A stretch of DNA of 64,000 nt from Termitomyces sp. T153 (taxonomy: Eukaryota; Basidiomycota; Agaricomycetes; Agaricales; Lyophyllaceae): contig JACKQL020000010.1 of the NCBI GenBank assembly GCA_018296165.2, positions 1 to 64,000 of the forward strand, in the 5' to 3' direction. Each line of letters opens with the position of its first letter. Positions within the stretch are counted from its first letter, which is position 1. The translations under genes and the position numbers were made by a program. The notes under the pieces were generated by a model that did not search any database, had not been told where the DNA came from, and saw only the letters and a program-made list of their open reading frames with translations. Shown in pieces: positions 1 through 9,816 of the stretch.

Positions 1-982
1 GGTTCCGCTGACGACGGTGGCTCAGTACACTGGCGAGTCCTTACTAGGCGGACGCGATGTCCTGCGTTTATAACCAGGCGCCCGGGGTTGGAGCGGAGGT
101 GGGGAAGGCTTGCGAGGGGCCCCTAGGGATAGCGGCCCGAGTAGGTCCGGAGTGATTCAGAGGGGTCTAAGACCGGAGGTACTGGTCGTTGACCCGGGGT
201 GGGTGTCGGAGCTCGTTAGCGGACGCACGAGGGGATTGCGGGGTAGGCGGAGGCTTCTCGGCTATCGGGGGGGCGGGGTCGGTTGGATAGGGGGTTACCG
301 GGGCTTGATGGGTTCCGGGGTGAGCGGGTAGTGAGGCCCGGGGTTGTCGTTAGGAATGTTCAGGTCGTGGCGCGTGCGCGGAGTTCGTACTGATGTAGGG
401 AGCAAGGGAACCTCAGGGGAACAAAGGAAATATGTACAGTCGAGACGAGACGGAGACGAGACGAGACTGAGAAAAGATAGATTCGAAACCTAGGAACAGA
501 AATACAAACGAGACGAGAGACGAAACATAGGAAACCGGTAAAATGTAATATCAAGACTAGGGTCCGAGGAGTCATTCTATGACTTATATACCAACTACTG
601 GGTGCCTCCAAGGGCGGCGGATGTGATGGCGGGGGTCGACGGGGCTGTGCTGAGTCGACGGGTGTCGGGTACAACCCAAGTTCGGGCCGCGGCGGTATTC
701 TGATGGGATCAGTTGGGGGCGCGGCCGCTCCGGGGCGTCGTGGCACTCCGGGATGGGTCGGGTGAACTAGGGTAGGGGGTCGGGGACGTATGACGTGGCC
801 AGGAACGGTGGGGAAGGTTTCAAGGGGGTGTTGATGGCTACGGATAGGGAGTTGCCGTCGGGGTTTGCCGGAGAAGCGTCGGAGTTGCCCAGTGTGGGCG
901 TCGAAAGTGTGGGCGGGGTTCCGGGGAGTTATCAGGAGGGGTTGGGGGCCGTGTCTAGGGATCTAGGGAGCGGGTCGTGACA
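1..982 (-). repeat. 3' LTR of element A1 (truncated by window edge)
   Basis: This is a direct repeat of 9817-10803 with a constant offset of 9821 and no indels. It ends in TGACA at 978-982, next to the polypurine tract. The first five bases (TGTCA) fall outside the window. On the minus strand it holds a TATATAAG box (583-590) and the predicted transcript start (546-560), as in the 5' LTR. Open frames inside it are byproducts of high GC. Confidence 0.95.
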
Positions 983-995
983 TCACCCCCCCTTC
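983..995 (-). other. Polypurine tract of A1
   Basis: Read on the minus strand this is GAAGGGGGGGTGA directly abutting the TGTCA end of the 3' LTR, the expected position of the plus-strand primer. The same tract sits beside the 3' LTR of copy A2 (47682-47694), and family B has a similar one (12048-12059). Confidence 0.85.
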
Positions 996-1057
996 AGCGT
1001 CGAGACCCTCGAGACGCGGGGAGCGAGTCGGGCATCGGTAGGGCGTGGGAATCGAAG

Positions 1058-1075
1058 TTGATCAATATTGATCAA
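1058..1075. promoter_or_regulatory. 18-bp perfect palindrome upstream of the antisense gene
   Basis: TTGATCAATATTGATCAA is a perfect 18-bp inverted repeat, built of two TTGATCAA half-sites sharing a central AATATT. It lies about 120 bp upstream of the ATG at 1197, between the PPT and the antisense gene, and is AT-rich within a GC-rich stretch. Copy A2 keeps it unchanged at 47602-47619. A TATA-like ATTAAAAAG lies at 1152-1160. A binding site for a dimeric DNA-binding protein is an inference. Confidence 0.55.
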
Positions 1076-1196
1076 ACCGCAGCGAGCGGCGGCGGCGTGG
1101 GGAAGGAAGTTGAGGTGCGGCCGCCGTTCGTCAGGGGCCCCTTCTTGATTCATTAAAAAGGGGTGGACGCACCCAGGAGCCCGCCAGCTTGTTGCG

Positions 1197-2892
1197 ATGT
1201 CTTCTTCAGCTTATTCTCCCACAGCATCTAGGTCGCCGTCCCCACCTTCCCAGCCGTCGTCCTCCGAAGATTCAGAGGGTCGCCGAGATCGCCGTCGGGT
1301 CGAGGCGATGTACCGTAGTCGTGAGTGCGGCCCGTTCTATGTATCCCAGAACACTGATTGTCCCCTCGCAGAGTTGTCCGCGGCCGTGGCTGGTCCCTCA
1401 GGGCCACCGTCTGGTGCGGATGCGATGCAGCCCCCGGCGGGCGTGGTTACTTCTACGCGTTCCAAGCCTGGCATTCGCCCGGGGGTGGTTCGACTTGTTC
1501 CAGAGGGTTCGAGGGTGGTGCAGGCGGAGGTGACGCCGGAGCAGTTTGCCGAGGCGGTGGGTCGGGCGAGGGGTCCCCCCACCCTCGAGTGGTGTCAGTC
1601 GGCGGCCCCGGTGAGTGGCCACTTAGTTTCGTGTCTCCCGGACCAACATGCCCTTGCAGTGTGCGTCTTGTACCCGACGGGGGGAGCAGTGTGAGTTTGA
1701 GGAACCGGCATCGGGGGTGCGGCGGGACACGTCGGTGTGCCTCCCGTGCCGTTCGCGGCACGAGAAGTGTTCCGTCACCCTGAGTTGGCGGGCCGTTTGC
1801 GTCGCGGCGGAGCAAGGGTGGGATCAGGGTTGGGTCGCAGCACAGCTGGAGGAGGGACGGAAGGGCAGGGTGTCGGGGAGGGGCTCCGGGGCTGGGGAGG
1901 GGGAACGGGTTAGCGCGTCTGTCATGAAGGTGGGCCCTCCGCGGGGTGGGCGGAAGGAGGGGGCCCCTGCCAGGCAGGAGAAGGGGAAACGGAGGGCGTC
2001 CCCTTCGCCCGAGGCGGGTCCCAGTAAGCGGGCGCGGGGCGAGCAGGTAATGGGGGGCCCCCCCGGTTCCGCGGTGTATTCCCCTACGTCCGGAGTCCCC
2101 GTTGAGCAGTCCGCGGACGGGTCGTGGTCGGTTGCGGAGGCCTATCTGCGGCGTCGGGTAGAGGGCTTGGAACGGTTGTTGGTCGCACGCGAGGGGGAGA
2201 TTCAGGGGGTACGGGAGGAGAGGGACGGGGCTCGACGGGAGTTAGACGGGGTTCGGAGGGAACGGGACCTGGCGCGGAAGGACAAGGACGTCGCCGTCGG
2301 GACTGCCACGGAGCGATTATCGCGTCTGCAGGAGTTGGAGGTGCGGACAGTGCATTTGCAGGCGCGGGCGGAAGCGGCGGAAGTGGCGGCGCAGCAGGCA
2401 GGGGACCCAGGGGCGCGGGAGACTCGGCAGGATTCCGGCGCTGGGGAAGTCCGGGCGGCGGCGGAGAGGGCGCGACGGCGGGAGGAGTGGCTCGCCAACG
2501 AGGCGGCCTCGGGCCGGCGAGGAGTGCTTCGTGAGTGGTTGTCCCGCCTTCTTTTCCCTAGCGTTGACTCGGGTTCCACAGACTGGGCCCGGGAGCATCG
2601 CATCCTTCTCGACGGGGCGTCGGCAGCGCTGGGGTCCATCCACGATGGGTTGGCGAGGATGCCCGGGGACCTTCCGCCGGAGTTGGGCCAAGGGGTAACG
2701 CAGATGGGGCGTCTGTTGGCAGGGCATCGGCGGAGGGCGACGGCAGACCCCGGGGCGTGGTGGGAGATAGCGACGGACGTGGGGGAACCGCTCCCCGGGC
2801 AACCCGAGGTTCTGGCGGCGGTAGTGGCACAGTTGGAGGTGGTCATGGTGGGAAGGGTAGCGGGGTTAGGGTCGGAGGAGGAGGGAGAGTGA
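1197..2892 (+). CDS. Antisense accessory gene: Zn2Cys6-like, coiled-coil nuclear protein (spliced)
   Basis: Runs opposite to gag-pol and converges on the end of pol. Two open frames join across a 49-nt intron (1611-1659, GTGAGT...TTGCAG): exon 1 1197-1610 (138 codons), exon 2 1660-2892, giving about 548 aa. The junction falls exactly at the first Cys of a CX2CX6C-X15-CX2CX6C motif (Cys at about 139, 142, 149, 165, 168, 175), matching the spacing of fungal Zn2Cys6 clusters. Downstream come a basic, NLS-like stretch (KGKRRAS...SKRARGEQ) and a long charged coiled coil (about residues 300-380). A second, optional in-frame intron at 1321-1371 (GTGAGT...CTGAT...CGCAG) would remove 17 aa. Introns on this strand would not be spliced from the genomic retrotransposon RNA, which explains their survival. 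A DNA-binding regulator is plausible; no homologue could be searched. Confidence 0.7.
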
Positions 2893-3122
2893 GGGGAATT
2901 CGGACCCCGTCGCTGACTTGTTCCCTGCCCCTTTCTTGTTCAAGTATATACCTGTACATCGTTTGTGCCTATACAGTCTTTGGACCCTCTGCTGAGTGTG
3001 AGGAGTTTCAGATCGAGCGAGGAGAGGAGTAAGTGGAAACACGTAGGAGAGTATTGGTGGGAGTTGAATCCCTGGTGAACCCAGAGGCGGGGGTTACGCC
3101 CACTATTGCCATCTGTGTTGGG

Positions 3123-6100
3123 TCAGTCCCGGGGGTTCCGGGGCTTGGCGGGATTCCGTCGGTGGAAGTCCCGGATTTCGTCGGGGGCTCTGTCGAGGTT
3201 CCTTCGGGGCTCCCACGTATCGTCCTCAGGCCCGTAGCCCTTCCATCGGACCAAGTACTGGAGTCGGCCGCGAACTACCCGGGAGTCGAGGATCTCGTCG
3301 ACCTCGTAGTGGTACTCGTCCTCGACTTCGACGGGGGGCGGTCGGCTGGGGCGTTGGCCGGGGAAGGGGTCCGGAGCGTGCCTTTCAAGGAGTCGAACGT
3401 GGAATACAGGGTGGAGACCCTTTAGACCCGGAGGCAGGTCGAGTTTGTAAGCGTGGGTGGAGACCTTCCGGAGGATCTTGAATGGACCGAGGCGTTTGTG
3501 GTCGAGTTTGATAGAGGGCCTCCGGGTCTTAAGATTTCGTCGGTCGAGCCAGACCAAGGTGCCGGGGGGCCAGTCGGGGGTCGGCTGGCGGCGGGCGTCG
3601 GCATGCTTGGAGTAGGCTTGGTTGGCGGTGTCGATCTCGTCCCGGAGGAATTGGTGGAGGGACCGGAGGTCCTCGGCGACTTCGTGGGCAACGTGGGAGG
3701 GGATGTCCTTGAGGGACAGTGTGAGTCGGGGATTGTAGCCCTTGTTGGCGTAAAAGGGGGAAACTCCGGTGGCGGAATGAGGCGTGTTGTTGTAGGTGAA
3801 TTCGGCGAGGGGGAGCTCCGCGCGCCAGTCGTTCTGTAAATAGTTAACGTAGAGGCGAAGGTACTGTTCTAACGTCTGGTTTACGCGCTCGGTTTGCCCG
3901 TCGGTTTCCGGGTGATAGGCGGTAGAGAGGCTGGTCTTGATCTCGAGCGCCTTGCACAGCGATTTCCAGAAATGAGACACGAATAGGGGCCCACGGTCGG
4001 AGACGATGTCGTCGGGAAGCCCGTGTTTGGAGAATACGTGTTCTAAAAATAGTTTGGCGAAATCCGGGGCGGTGTCAGTGGTGTGGCAGGGAATAAAGAG
4101 GGCTTGCTTGGTAAGGCGGCAGACGACGACGAGGATTGCGTCGAAACCTTCGGAATCGGGGAGTTCGACGATATGATCCATCGATATCGAAGACCAGGGG
4201 CGGCGACCAACGGGGAGGGGTTTCAGTAGTCCGTGGGGGCGATGGCGGGGAACTTTGGCCCGTAGGCAGGGCTCGCAGGCCCTCACGTATCGCGTGACGT
4301 CCTTCTTCATTCCTGGCCAAAAATAAGTCCGGGAGATGAGTTGAAGGGTCTTACGAATTCCTGGGTGCCCCCGGAGCTTGTGATCGTGGTGCTGCCGGAG
4401 TATGTCGAGGCGAATGGACTTGTGGTCCGGGGCGTAGATTCGTCCACTTCGGAGCAGCAGGCGGTGGTCCGGGGATAGCGAAAAGGGGTTGTCTACGCTC
4501 GACTCGTCGGGGTTGTTGCGGGGGTCGTGCTGGTTGAAGAAGGGGTCCGGGGGTGAATTCCTGATTTGCTGGAGGATTCCTTCTTCGTTTAAAATCAGCA
4601 CGGCATGTAGATGTTCAGGTGGGATTACCACTCGATGGTTAAATGCATTTCGTTCGGTTTCGAACGATTTCTTCGGATACACGTCGGGTCTTCGAGTGAG
4701 GGCGTCGGGCTTTGCGCCGAGTCGCCCGGGGCGGTAGTGAATGGTAAAATCGTACTCCGAAAGGGTTTCGGACCATCGAGCCTGGCGGCGGCTGAGCTGT
4801 TTCGTGGTCGTGAAATATTGCAGGTTGTTGTGGTCGGAGTAGACTTGGATGCGGTGCGGGGACCCCTCGAGGTAGGCCCGCCACTGACGGAAGGCTTCGA
4901 CGATTGCGAGGAGTTCCTTGTCGTAAATGTCGTAGTTGAGTTCCGCGGGGATCATTGATCGGGTGTAGAATGCGACGGGGCGGAGATCCTTGCCCTCCGA
5001 GTTCGACTGGGAGAGTATCCCGGCGATAGCGTAGTCGGAGGCGTCACATTCGAGCACGATCAGTAGGGAGGGGTCGAAATGGCGGAGGACCGGCGCGGAG
5101 GTGAAGGCCTTCTTCAGGAGGAGGAATACGCTCTGGCACTTGCTGTCCCAATCCCAAGGGGTGTCCTTCCTTGTGAGCCGGTTGAGGGGCTTGGTAATTC
5201 CGGAGTAGTTGTCGATGAAGCGGCGATAGAAGTTAGCAAACCCCAAGAATGACTGTACCTCCTTGACGTTCCGCGGGGAGGGCCAGTTGAGTATTGCGTC
5301 GACCTTGGCGGGATCCATGCGCACACCGTCGGGGGTGACGATGACCCCGAGATATTCGACTTCCGCTGTGTGGAATGAGCACTTTTCGGGTTTAGCATGA
5401 AGGTGATACTCCCGGAGCCGTTCCAGGACACGGCGGACGTGCTCCGAATGCTCCGCGGGCGAATTCGAATAGATCAGGATATCGTCCAAATACACGATGA
5501 CAAAGACGTCGTTCATGTCGTGGAAGATGTCGTTCATGAAGTACTGGAAGGTGGCGGGGGAGTTAGTCATTCCGAAGGGCATTACAAGATACTCAAAGAG
5601 GCCGTAGCGGGTGCGAAAGGCGGTCTTCCATTCATGCCCCGGGGCGATCCGGACATTGTTGTAGCCGGAGCGAAGGTCGATTTTCGTGTAAATCTTGGCG
5701 CTGCGAAGGCGATCAACAAGGTCTCCGATTAAGGGGAGGGGGTACCGGTTCTTCTTGGTGACTTTGTTGAGTCCCCGATAATCCACACAGAGTCGGAGGG
5801 ATCCGTCTTTTTTCTTGGCGAACAGGACCGGGGCGCCAGCCGCGGAGATCGAGGGACGTATGAAACCTTTGCCGAGCATGTCGTCGAGGTACTCCTTCAG
5901 GGCCCGGAGCTCGACTTCGGACATGTTGTAGATCTTGCCAAACGGGGGTGAGGTGCCTTCTTCGAGGTCGATCTGGTGGTCGTAGGAGCGGTGCGGAGGG
6001 AGTTCCTTGGCACTTCCTTCGGAGAACACGTCAGCGAATTCATGATACTCCGGGGGAACTACTTCGGATAGGATCTGTTCCTCCGTCTTCCTTTCTGGCG

Positions 6101-7199
6101 TGATAGTCCCTGCGCGGAGGTATTTCTCCGGTAGGGCCGGCGTGACTTGCAACTGGAAGGCGGGGGTGCCTTCCCGTAGGAGGCGCGCGAAGGGGACGGC
6201 GCCGATGATTTTAATGTCGAGGTTTCCGGAGTCGACGGGGTCGGGTCCTGTGGATGTAGCAGTCGGATCCGGGGTGGCGTCGGGGTCCGGGATAGGTTGG
6301 AAGCGGAGGTGGATGGCGGCTGCTAACCTTGCTTCAGGGCCGGGGAATTGCATGGTAAGGTTCTTCCAGTTGATGTCGGGGTTGACGTCTCGCAGCCACG
6401 GGAGTCCGAGCACGATCGGGGTCGACGGGGGTAGCTGGGTAACGAGGAGTCGGGCCTGGAACTGCAGGTCGTTGTCGAGGGTGAGGGTGTCGTCGTGGTA
6501 CTGCGTGATTCTTGTCGTGGCGGGGCTCCCATCGAAGAGTTGGAGCTCGAGGGGTTTGTCGAGGTCGTTGCGTCGGAGGTCGAGTTGATTGCTGACGAAG
6601 ACACCGGAGGCGCCGCTGTCTATGAGGGCGGGAAGCTCCTTGAGCGAGCCGCCAAGTCGGACATAGATGACGAATGATCGCGCAGATCTAGAGCGAAGTT
6701 GCGGCGGGGTCCGGGGTTGGTTGATCGTGGCCTCGGAGCTCTCGGAGGGGGGTGGGACATGGAAGGGTACCAGCCCAGAATCGGCGGAGTTGTCCCGGTC
6801 GAGGCGTAGGGTGAGACTGGGCCAATTGACGCGGGGGTTGGTGGAGCGGAGCCATGAGAACCCTAAGACGACGGGGGCGGAGGGGTGTAATTTTGTGACG
6901 AGTAGCCGGAGTTCTTGCCGTTGTCCGTCGGCGAAGGTCAGGGTCGTTTCTAGGCAATGAGTGATATCTCCCGCTGGGGTAGAGTCTCCGTCAAAGAGTT
7001 TGAGGGGGATCGGGGCGGGGAGCCGGCGGAGGGGTTGTGGGGCAAGCGCTGCCAGGGATTCGTCAACAAAGTTATCGGTGGCACCGCTGTCGACTAGTGT
7101 GGGGACGGGCTTGTCGGTGAAAGGGAGAGTGGTGCGGAGGAGGAGGTTTGTGGAGGAGTGGGAGGGGAGGTGTGCTGGGGGGTTGTCCGGGGCGAGCAT
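3123..7199 (-). CDS. pol: Pol polyprotein: tandem protease, RT, RNase H, integrase, chromodomain
   Basis: 1358 aa from the ATG at 7199. Domains: a first retropepsin (DSGA at 37-40), a second retropepsin-like unit (DSGA at 194-197), reverse transcriptase with YLDD at 570-573, Ty3-type RNase H (D719, E762, D789), integrase with an HHCC zinc domain (CX2C at 975-978) and a D,D35E core (D1008, D1068, E1104), a GPF/Y-like segment (RLGPFKIL) and a C-terminal chromodomain ([14 protein letters not shown]). It starts 74 nt after the gag stop in another frame; that frame stays open upstream past the gag stop, so reinitiation or frameshifting are both possible, but I see no classic slippery heptamer. The pol relic at 58821-60722 is the same family. 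The duplicated protease is unusual: most Ty3/gypsy Pols have one. Confidence 0.95.
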   Translation of the reverse strand: MLAPDNPPAHLPSHSSTNLLLRTTLPFTDKPVPTLVDSGATDNFVDESLAALAPQPLRRLPAPIPLKLFDGDSTPAGDITHCLETTLTFADGQRQELRLLVTKLHPSAPVVLGFSWLRSTNPRVNWPSLTLRLDRDNSADSGLVPFHVPPPSESSEATINQPRTPPQLRSRSARSFVIYVRLGGSLKELPALIDSGASGVFVSNQLDLRRNDLDKPLELQLFDGSPATTRITQYHDDTLTLDNDLQFQARLLVTQLPPSTPIVLGLPWLRDVNPDINWKNLTMQFPGPEARLAAAIHLRFQPIPDPDATPDPTATSTGPDPVDSGNLDIKIIGAVPFARLLREGTPAFQLQVTPALPEKYLRAGTITPERKTEEQILSEVVPPEYHEFADVFSEGSAKELPPHRSYDHQIDLEEGTSPPFGKIYNMSEVELRALKEYLDDMLGKGFIRPSISAAGAPVLFAKKKDGSLRLCVDYRGLNKVTKKNRYPLPLIGDLVDRLRSAKIYTKIDLRSGYNNVRIAPGHEWKTAFRTRYGLFEYLVMPFGMTNSPATFQYFMNDIFHDMNDVFVIVYLDDILIYSNSPAEHSEHVRRVLERLREYHLHAKPEKCSFHTAEVEYLGVIVTPDGVRMDPAKVDAILNWPSPRNVKEVQSFLGFANFYRRFIDNYSGITKPLNRLTRKDTPWDWDSKCQSVFLLLKKAFTSAPVLRHFDPSLLIVLECDASDYAIAGILSQSNSEGKDLRPVAFYTRSMIPAELNYDIYDKELLAIVEAFRQWRAYLEGSPHRIQVYSDHNNLQYFTTTKQLSRRQARWSETLSEYDFTIHYRPGRLGAKPDALTRRPDVYPKKSFETERNAFNHRVVIPPEHLHAVLILNEEGILQQIRNSPPDPFFNQHDPRNNPDESSVDNPFSLSPDHRLLLRSGRIYAPDHKSIRLDILRQHHDHKLRGHPGIRKTLQLISRTYFWPGMKKDVTRYVRACEPCLRAKVPRHRPHGLLKPLPVGRRPWSSISMDHIVELPDSEGFDAILVVVCRLTKQALFIPCHTTDTAPDFAKLFLEHVFSKHGLPDDIVSDRGPLFVSHFWKSLCKALEIKTSLSTAYHPETDGQTERVNQTLEQYLRLYVNYLQNDWRAELPLAEFTYNNTPHSATGVSPFYANKGYNPRLTLSLKDIPSHVAHEVAEDLRSLHQFLRDEIDTANQAYSKHADARRQPTPDWPPGTLVWLDRRNLKTRRPSIKLDHKRLGPFKILRKVSTHAYKLDLPPGLKGLHPVFHVRLLERHAPDPFPGQRPSRPPPVEVEDEYHYEVDEILDSRVVRGRLQYLVRWKGYGPEDDTWEPRRNLDRAPDEIRDFHRRNPAKPRNPRD

Positions 7200-7273
7200 C
7201 GTTGCGCGGAGAAGTGTGGCTGGGGCGGAGAAGACGTCGGGATGTGGTCCGCGGTCTAGTGCGTCTTCCAGAC

Positions 7274-9784
7274 CTAAACCGCCGACTCGTTTTCCGTGAA
7301 CTGGTAGTTACAGTCTTCTCCGTCGATCGTCCACACGGCGCGTCCCATCACCTGTCGTTTAGGGCAATTGCGAATAAAATGTCCCTGCTCACCACATAGG
7401 ATGCACGCGCCCTCCTTCCGTCGTTTCTCCTGCGTTTCTTCCGGCACGTCAATCCACTGACTGTCCTGGATCCTGTTTGCGCATAGGGCTTCCTGATCGT
7501 TGGCGGGGTCCAGGCTGTCGTCGCGGTCGTCGGGATTGGTATCCGGAGGTACTGGGGTGTCGTGGAGGTCGGCGGCGTTGAGCTGGGCGGGTGGTCGCTG
7601 TCCCGGGGGCCGATTTGTGTTGGGGACTCCTCGGCCCGGGGGGAAGCGGGGTGCGGGGTTAGCAGGGCTAGCGGGGATGGAGGGTCGGATGCCATTGGTT
7701 GCTCCGGTCTGCCAGTTGGTGTTACCGGAAGTATTCCACGAGGTCCGGGGCGCCGTGTTTTCGCTGCGATCTTCCCAATAACGTTGGTCGACCTGGGTAA
7801 CGAGCGCCTTGTACCCGTCGTAGGTGGTTTGTTTGGGCGCGAGGCGAAGGACGTCCTTGATCCGTTGGGGCAGGGCACGACGGAGGGCGAACCGGAGGGC
7901 GTTGTAATTCCAGCCGGTCTCGTAGGCCTCTCGTTCGAACCGTACGATGAAGGTCGTGAAGCGTTCGTTGTCGCGCATTCGGAGGTTGAAGAGATTTTCC
8001 TCCGCCTCTGCTACGGTGTCAAAGACGCCAAACTTACTCGAGAACTCTTGAGTGAAAGCGAGCCAATGGGAGAGTACGGGATTGTTTGGGTCGAACCGGA
8101 GTAGCGCGGTGTAGTGGTCGAAAGCGATGCCCTGTAAGTATGATGCGGCGAAGGCTACTCGTGAGCTCTCAAGCTGAAAAGTGATGGGCTTAGCTTGAAA
8201 CATAGTTAAGCATTGGGTCAGGAAGATTCGCCACTTCCGGGGGTCGCGGCCGGTGAAGGGTTCGGGCTTCTGGATGTCGAGCTTTCCTTCCCGGGCCAGT
8301 GCGTCGCGGGTGTCGTCCTGCGAATTTTGAGTTCGGGGTGGGGGTCCGGCGTTGTAGTAGTAGTAGTAGTTGTTTCCGTTTCCGCGCTGGGGGGGGAAGT
8401 TGTCCATCGCCGGGCCCCATCCTCCTGGGGGTCCGCCATTGGGTGGTCCCCCACCGGGGTTTTGACCTACACTACCCGGGGCGGGTCCTGGGGCCCATCG
8501 AGGGGGAGAGGGTCCTCCGGGATTCGGGGGTCCGAAATAGTTGATGTCGTTGGGGGGGTTAGGCATCGGGGCGGGCGGGGGACGAAAGGGGTTGGCGGAC
8601 AGAGGGGGTCGGGGCGCCCCGGGGCCCAGGGGCTGTCGCGGGGGGACTGGGGCGTTGGGACGGGGCGGAGGGGCGTTGCTACGAGGGGCGCGGAGGTCGA
8701 AATGGGGGGGTCGGTCTCGTTGGGGCCCGTTGCGCGGGGGGTGTTCGTCGACGGGGTTGCCCGGCTCGTCGATATAGGAGAGGGTCCGGTTGTCGTCGTC
8801 GATGCGTAGGGACGGTCGTTGGGAGCGGATTTCGGGGATGGCGGGTTGATCCCAGGTTCGGAAGGCGCTGGGCACCGAGCTGGCCCGGGGCCGGGCGGAG
8901 AGGGCCAGGGTGTGGGCGGCGGGTTGGTCGAACAGCCCCCCCGCGGGGTTGAGATTCCTCAGGATGCTGGAGGCCGCGTTGAGTTCTTCCTGCTGGCGGG
9001 GAACGGAAGATGGGGCTTCGTTTCGTGTCCCGACGGGTTCCTCGCGTTGCACGTGGAAGGAGCGGGCGGGGTCCAGGGGATCTTCGAAGGGGCGGGGGTT
9101 CGGGCTAGTGTGGATTTCTTCGACCAAGGCGCGGAGCTCGTTCCGTAAGTTCTCGTCGAGGCCCAGGGTGCCTTGCGTATTCTCCGGGAGGTTCCCTTGC
9201 AGGTAGCGTTCGTGGAAGTCGAGGAGTCGGTCCGCCCAGACCTCCGGGGTTGCGGAGGTGTCGGGGTAGCCTAGGCTGGTAAGGAAGGTGCGGGTACGCC
9301 TTGCGAATTCCGCAGGGGACAGGCGAAGGAAGCGGAGAACTTCGTCGCGTTGCTGGGCGTAGGCTTCGATCCTCTGCTGCCTGGGGGAAGGAGGGGTTTG
9401 AACGGCGAATGGTGGGCGGGGTGGGGAATAGTTATCCGTAGCTTCCGGAGGGGCTGGGGCTGCAGCGGGGATTGGATACGCATAATAATGGGCGGGGGGA
9501 AGGTAGGCGGGGTTGGGGGGTGCTGCGGAGTATCCTCCGGGGTTGATACGGGGGTTGTTGCCATCGGCGTGGAATGCGGGAGGGCGGCGCCAGCCCGGAG
9601 GTATTCCCTGGCTGATGGAGGGGGCGTAGAACACCTGGTTGGGGTCAGGGGTCCAGTGACGGGGCACGTATTGGTCCGTGAAGGGGCCCGGGTAGAATGG
9701 GGCGTAGGAATTTTCCAATATGGGCCGGCCGTAGGCGTCGGTTGGGTAACCGACTGGGTTGTACGCGGGGTTGAACGCAGACAT
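7274..9784 (-). CDS. gag: Gag capsid/nucleocapsid polyprotein
   Basis: 836 aa, far longer than a typical Ty3 Gag because of a roughly 500-residue proline-, asparagine- and glycine-rich N-terminal half. The retrotransposon-gag core lies at about residues 515-680 (motifs [13 protein letters not shown] and [20 protein letters not shown]), and a single CX2CX4HX4C zinc knuckle ([14 protein letters not shown]) lies near the C terminus. A run of five tyrosines is encoded by a GTA microsatellite near 8355. The ATG at 9784 lies about 20 nt after the PBS, and copy A2 and the relic at 62021 start with the same MSA. The role is assembly of the virus-like particle and RNA packaging. No stops or frameshifts. 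Confidence 0.93.
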   Translation of the reverse strand: MSAFNPAYNPVGYPTDAYGRPILENSYAPFYPGPFTDQYVPRHWTPDPNQVFYAPSISQGIPPGWRRPPAFHADGNNPRINPGGYSAAPPNPAYLPPAHYYAYPIPAAAPAPPEATDNYSPPRPPFAVQTPPSPRQQRIEAYAQQRDEVLRFLRLSPAEFARRTRTFLTSLGYPDTSATPEVWADRLLDFHERYLQGNLPENTQGTLGLDENLRNELRALVEEIHTSPNPRPFEDPLDPARSFHVQREEPVGTRNEAPSSVPRQQEELNAASSILRNLNPAGGLFDQPAAHTLALSARPRASSVPSAFRTWDQPAIPEIRSQRPSLRIDDDNRTLSYIDEPGNPVDEHPPRNGPQRDRPPHFDLRAPRSNAPPPRPNAPVPPRQPLGPGAPRPPLSANPFRPPPAPMPNPPNDINYFGPPNPGGPSPPRWAPGPAPGSVGQNPGGGPPNGGPPGGWGPAMDNFPPQRGNGNNYYYYYNAGPPPRTQNSQDDTRDALAREGKLDIQKPEPFTGRDPRKWRIFLTQCLTMFQAKPITFQLESSRVAFAASYLQGIAFDHYTALLRFDPNNPVLSHWLAFTQEFSSKFGVFDTVAEAEENLFNLRMRDNERFTTFIVRFEREAYETGWNYNALRFALRRALPQRIKDVLRLAPKQTTYDGYKALVTQVDQRYWEDRSENTAPRTSWNTSGNTNWQTGATNGIRPSIPASPANPAPRFPPGRGVPNTNRPPGQRPPAQLNAADLHDTPVPPDTNPDDRDDSLDPANDQEALCANRIQDSQWIDVPEETQEKRRKEGACILCGEQGHFIRNCPKRQVMGRAVWTIDGEDCNYQFTENESAV

Positions 9785-9803
9785 CGAGAACGGGGTAAGG
9801 GGG

Positions 9804-9816
9804 AGTCTTGATATTA
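9804..9816 (-). other. Primer-binding site, self-priming type
   Basis: On the minus strand the 13 nt directly after the 5' LTR are TAATATCAAGACT. They lack the TGG that would pair with a tRNA 3' CCA end. They are the perfect reverse complement of AGTCTTGATATTA, found in the LTR about 30 nt below the TATA box, at the expected 5' end of the transcript. This is the Tf1/sushi arrangement, where the RNA 5' end folds back to prime reverse transcription. Confidence 0.85.

Noticed and set aside
360..746. 128-aa frame inside each family-A LTR (also 10181-10567 and within 42925-43389 and 47853-48317)
   Set aside because: It spans the LTR TATA box and transcript start on the sense strand, its composition reflects GC-rich U3/R sequence, and it lacks any domain. 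Identity between copies is due to the LTR itself.
2202..2846. Long minus-strand frames opposite the antisense gene (214 aa and others)
   Set aside because: Shadow frames of the GC-rich exon 2; no domain, and they lie between pol and the 3' LTR without any signal.
3033..3425. 130-aa plus-strand frame over the pol 3' end
   Set aside because: Shadow of the chromodomain region; no domain, and it would overlap a convergent gene.
7270..7300. Programmed -1 frameshift signal between gag and pol
   Set aside because: The pol frame is open past the gag stop, but no X XXY YYZ heptamer is visible there, so I do not claim frameshifting.
8213..8809. 198-aa plus-strand frame opposite gag, and similar frames at 7562-8104 and 9350-9811
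   Set aside because: Gly/Val/Arg-rich shadows of the proline-rich Gag coding strand.
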